Positions 6,093 to 7,791 of a stretch of DNA of 7,791 nt are shown piece by piece. The notes below the pieces were generated by a model that searched no databases, was not told where the DNA came from, and saw nothing but the letters and a program-made list of their open reading frames with translations. The DNA lies in contig CAYMWA010000167.1 in assembly GCA_964393795.1 (NCBI GenBank), forward strand, positions 1-7,791, read 5' to 3'. Each line of letters begins with the position of its first letter. The stretch's first letter is position 1. The stretch comes from Chryseosolibacter sp964393795. Lineage in GTDB: Bacteria; Bacteroidota; Bacteroidia; Cytophagales; Cyclobacteriaceae. The position numbers and the translations under genes are program-made.

Positions 6093-6980
6093 TTACAACT
6101 GGGCTTCGTACAGGAGCGGAAAGAACTGGCCTTCCATCTTTTTTCCTTTCGCGATCACCGGTACGCCTGCAAGCAATTCACTGTCGGTATCTGACCGGGT
6201 GTCGTCTGCGAAGACATTCAGCACAAACGCCCTTCGCGGCCGCGGCGATTTATTTTCGTATGACCCGTGCATCATAAGTGGATGATGGAAGGTGGCGTAT
6301 CCCCTCTTCATCTCCACGGGCACCTTGTTTTTGAAATCCTCTTTCTGTTCAGCGGTGAGGAAGGCGTTGATACCCTCCATGTCGCCCGCGAGTTCCGGCT
6401 TGTCGAGCAGTCCCCAGCGGTGGCTTTTGGGAATGTAGTAGAGACAACCGTTTTCAACAGATACATCGTCGAGCCCTACCCAGCAGGTCAGGTGTTGCAT
6501 TGGTTTGGTACGCGTCCAGTAGCTGTAGTCCTGATGCCAGGCCACGACGCCACCGTGATGGGCAGGCTTGCAGAACAGCTGGTCATGCCAGAATCGCACG
6601 GCCTTGTTGCCCAGCAGCTGACTGGCGGCCACGATAAAAGCCGGATGCCACAGCACATCATGGAAGCCGGGCGTGATGCGCCAGTGACCCAGTGAGTGAA
6701 ACAGCACAGCGTTGGGATCAGCCGATTCGTTGCTGTGGAACTCATAGAACAAATGGTGCTTGGGATGCGCAGGATCCCGGATCTCCTCCAGTTCCGCATT
6801 GAGCTGTGTCACCTGTGCCTCGTCGAGGATCCGGATGTTCGGCAGGTAGCCATTCTCGTTAAAGAAGTCGATCTGGTCATCCGTCAATTTATACTGCTCC
6901 CACGCGTCGCGCGAAAGCGCAGGTAAAAAGTCGCTGTCAACAGGATGGTGCAAAAGGGAAAGGTCGTCTTGATGCTTCAT
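6093..6980 (-). CDS. Phytanoyl-CoA dioxygenase (PhyH) family protein
   Basis: This 295-residue protein has the layout of PhyH-type Fe(II)/2-oxoglutarate-dependent oxygenases. The N-terminal 'LTDDQIDFFNENGYL' (32-46) is the family's opening helix. The metal-binding HxD is H149-Q-D151 in 'WHQDYSYW'. The distal histidine is H238 in 'HPLMMHGS', and the 2-oxoglutarate-binding arginine is probably R249 or R250 in 'SPRPRRAF'. 'LDDVSVENGCLYYIPKSH' (170-187) is the typical strand and PxSH region. All three expected iron ligands are present, so it should be an active hydroxylase using O2 and 2-oxoglutarate in the cytoplasm. The substrate is unknown: family members act on fatty acyl-CoA, ectoine, halogenation substrates, phosphonates and others. 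The ATG at 6980 is the first start after the upstream in-frame stop at 7020-7022. It converges on the nucleoid-associated gene and is divergent from the DUF4112 gene, with 105 nt between starts, so it is probably a single-gene unit. Confidence 0.92.
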   Translation of the reverse strand: MKHQDDLSLLHHPVDSDFLPALSRDAWEQYKLTDDQIDFFNENGYLPNIRILDEAQVTQLNAELEEIRDPAHPKHHLFYEFHSNESADPNAVLFHSLGHWRITPGFHDVLWHPAFIVAASQLLGNKAVRFWHDQLFCKPAHHGGVVAWHQDYSYWTRTKPMQHLTCWVGLDDVSVENGCLYYIPKSHRWGLLDKPELAGDMEGINAFLTAEQKEDFKNKVPVEMKRGYATFHHPLMMHGSYENKSPRPRRAFVLNVFADDTRSDTDSELLAGVPVIAKGKKMEGQFFPLLYEAQL

Positions 6981-7085
6981 AATGAGGTCATTGCAATGAT
7001 TCCGGGTTTTGTGCAGGGATCAATATATTGAATTTTACAGAGTTGTGGTAATGCCGGCTGGCATCATTTTTCTCGTGGTGGAGAC

Positions 7086-7574
7086 ATGGAACCAAATGTC
7101 CGCGTAGTTTACACGCCCGGCGAACGTCATAAGCGGCCGGCATCACTCCAACATTTCGAGCGGATTGCACGGCTGATGGATTCGCGGTTCGAAATTCCCG
7201 GCTCGGGCATTCGATTTGGCCTCGACCCGATTCTCAGCCTCCTTCCTTTTGTTGGCGACCTGATCAGCTTTGCGATTTCCGGCATGCTGATCTACACCAT
7301 GCACACCCACGGTGCAAGTCGCAAGGTAGTCATAAAGATGATGCTCAATGCCGCCCTTGACACGGCCATCGGGGCGATACCCCTGGTGGGGACCGTGTTT
7401 GACGTTTTTTATCGCGCTAACGAGCGCAATGTCCGTTTGCTGAAGGAGCATTACTACGAAGGGAAGCATCAGGGATCCGGTACCGGACTTCTGGTCGGGT
7501 TGGTACTTGCAGCGCTACTGCTGACCGGTGCCCTTGTATTTGGGATATGGAAGCTTTTCGAGGCGCTGTTCTGA
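7086..7574 (+). CDS. DUF4112 domain-containing small membrane protein
   Basis: A 162-residue protein. Residues about 23-122 carry the DUF4112 pattern: 'ARLMDSRFEIPGSGIRFGLDP' (28-48) followed by 'LPFVGDLISF' (53-62), then a second half with 'MMLNAALDTAIGAIPLVGTVFDVFYRANERNVRLL' spread over 85-119. The two halves each show a P-x-V-G-D/T type turn (P54-F-V-G-D58; P99-L-V-G-T103). Predicted membrane segments lie at about 57-73, 86-104 and 133-156; the last follows a Gly/Ser-rich stretch and precedes a short tail. The family has no established biochemical role. The ATG is preceded by a purine-rich GGTGGAG stretch only 2 nt away, close for a ribosome site. The small membrane protein gene begins 88 nt downstream on the same strand, so they may be co-transcribed. 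Confidence 0.88.
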   Translation: MEPNVRVVYTPGERHKRPASLQHFERIARLMDSRFEIPGSGIRFGLDPILSLLPFVGDLISFAISGMLIYTMHTHGASRKVVIKMMLNAALDTAIGAIPLVGTVFDVFYRANERNVRLLKEHYYEGKHQGSGTGLLVGLVLAALLLTGALVFGIWKLFEALF

Positions 7575-7662
7575 GCGTAGGGGCTTTGCGTGCGGATTTC
7601 CCTGTAAAGGGCTGCATAAATGTGTGTGGCATAGGTTTTTAAAGTACGGTCATAAAACTGCA

Positions 7663-7791
7663 ATGAATAATTTTTTTCGCGCGTTGATAGCGGGGTATGG
7701 AGCGAAAAAGCTCGGCGGTGGATGTCTGGGCACCATCGTCGTGTTCGTGCTGATATGGGTAGCGCTGGGCCAATGTAGTTTCTCTTCACGC
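7663..7791 (+). CDS. Small predicted membrane protein, partial (runs off right edge)
   Basis: The frame is open from the ATG at 7663 to the end of the window (43 complete codons, no stop). The peptide begins 'MNNFFRALIAGYGAKKLGGG' and continues with a strongly hydrophobic segment at about residues 22-36 ('LGTIVVFVLIWVALG'), preceded by the basic K15-K16 and a Gly-rich turn. This layout suggests a single-pass small membrane protein with a cytoplasmic N-terminus under the positive-inside rule. It resembles short uncharacterised Bacteroidota proteins with a 'KKLGGGC' motif that I recall but cannot verify here. It follows the DUF4112 gene by 88 nt on the same strand. Function is unknown. Long antisense frames over this spot look like shadows and carry no recognisable domain. 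Confidence 0.65.
   Translation, partial: MNNFFRALIAGYGAKKLGGGCLGTIVVFVLIWVALGQCSFSSR

Noticed and set aside
7001..7040. Possible Bacteroidota-type promoter (TTTG at 7008-7011 with a TATATTG at 7024-7030) upstream of the DUF4112 gene
   Set aside because: The spacing is about 12 nt instead of the usual 19 or so, and the second box is a poor match to TAnnTTTG.
7051..7069. Hairpin ATGCC-GGCT-GGCAT followed by a T-rich run just upstream of the DUF4112 gene
   Set aside because: It looks slightly like an intrinsic terminator on the plus strand, but the stem is only 5 bp and no upstream plus-strand gene needs ending there. A leader attenuator is possible but unsupported.
7469..7789. A 106-codon minus-strand open frame covering the end of the DUF4112 gene and the small membrane protein
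   Set aside because: No domain, no signal peptide and antisense to two better-supported genes; treated as a shadow frame.

Overview
The window looks like a chromosomal segment of a member of the Bacteroidota, most likely a Cytophagia-type organism. GC is roughly one half by eye. The basis is the protein types: a PF04245-type nucleoid-associated protein that closely matches what I know of Bacteroidota homologues, a DUF5009-type multipass acyltransferase-like protein, a small outer-membrane barrel with an AQA signal peptide, and few strong Shine-Dalgarno sites. This placement rests on recalled family resemblance, not a search. I see no phage, transposase, CRISPR, toxin-antitoxin or RNA gene.

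Layout. Positions 1-4615 carry four genes, all on the minus strand. Read in transcription order, an outer-membrane beta-barrel protein (4615-3737) comes first, followed 57 nt later by a DUF5009/HGSNAT-like membrane protein (3679-2438). A stem-loop with a T run (2431-2408) probably ends that unit. Next is an atypical NAD(P)-binding epimerase/reductase-like protein (2350-1424), then a polysaccharide flippase (1328 to beyond the left edge), which lacks its C-terminus here.

Positions 4616-4992 contain no gene and are the most unusual part. Two heptanucleotide tandem arrays of unrelated sequence lie 35 nt apart: TTAAGTN (12 copies at 4780-4863, plus 2 copies at 4666-4679 across a 100-N assembly gap) and GACYATN (8 copies at 4899-4954). 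They separate two divergent genes and reach to within 38 nt of the preferred start of the rightward one.

Positions 4993-6039 encode the nucleoid-associated protein on the plus strand. It converges on a minus-strand phytanoyl-CoA dioxygenase-family gene (6980-6093), with a short inverted repeat between the two stops. Divergent from the dioxygenase is a plus-strand DUF4112 membrane protein (7086-7574), followed by the start of a small predicted membrane protein (7663 to the right edge).

The genes do not form one obvious pathway. The barrel protein and the acyltransferase-like protein may share a transcript, and the flippase points to a cell-surface polysaccharide locus continuing to the left. 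The rest look like ordinary single housekeeping or accessory genes. The paired heptamer arrays are the main item for follow-up.
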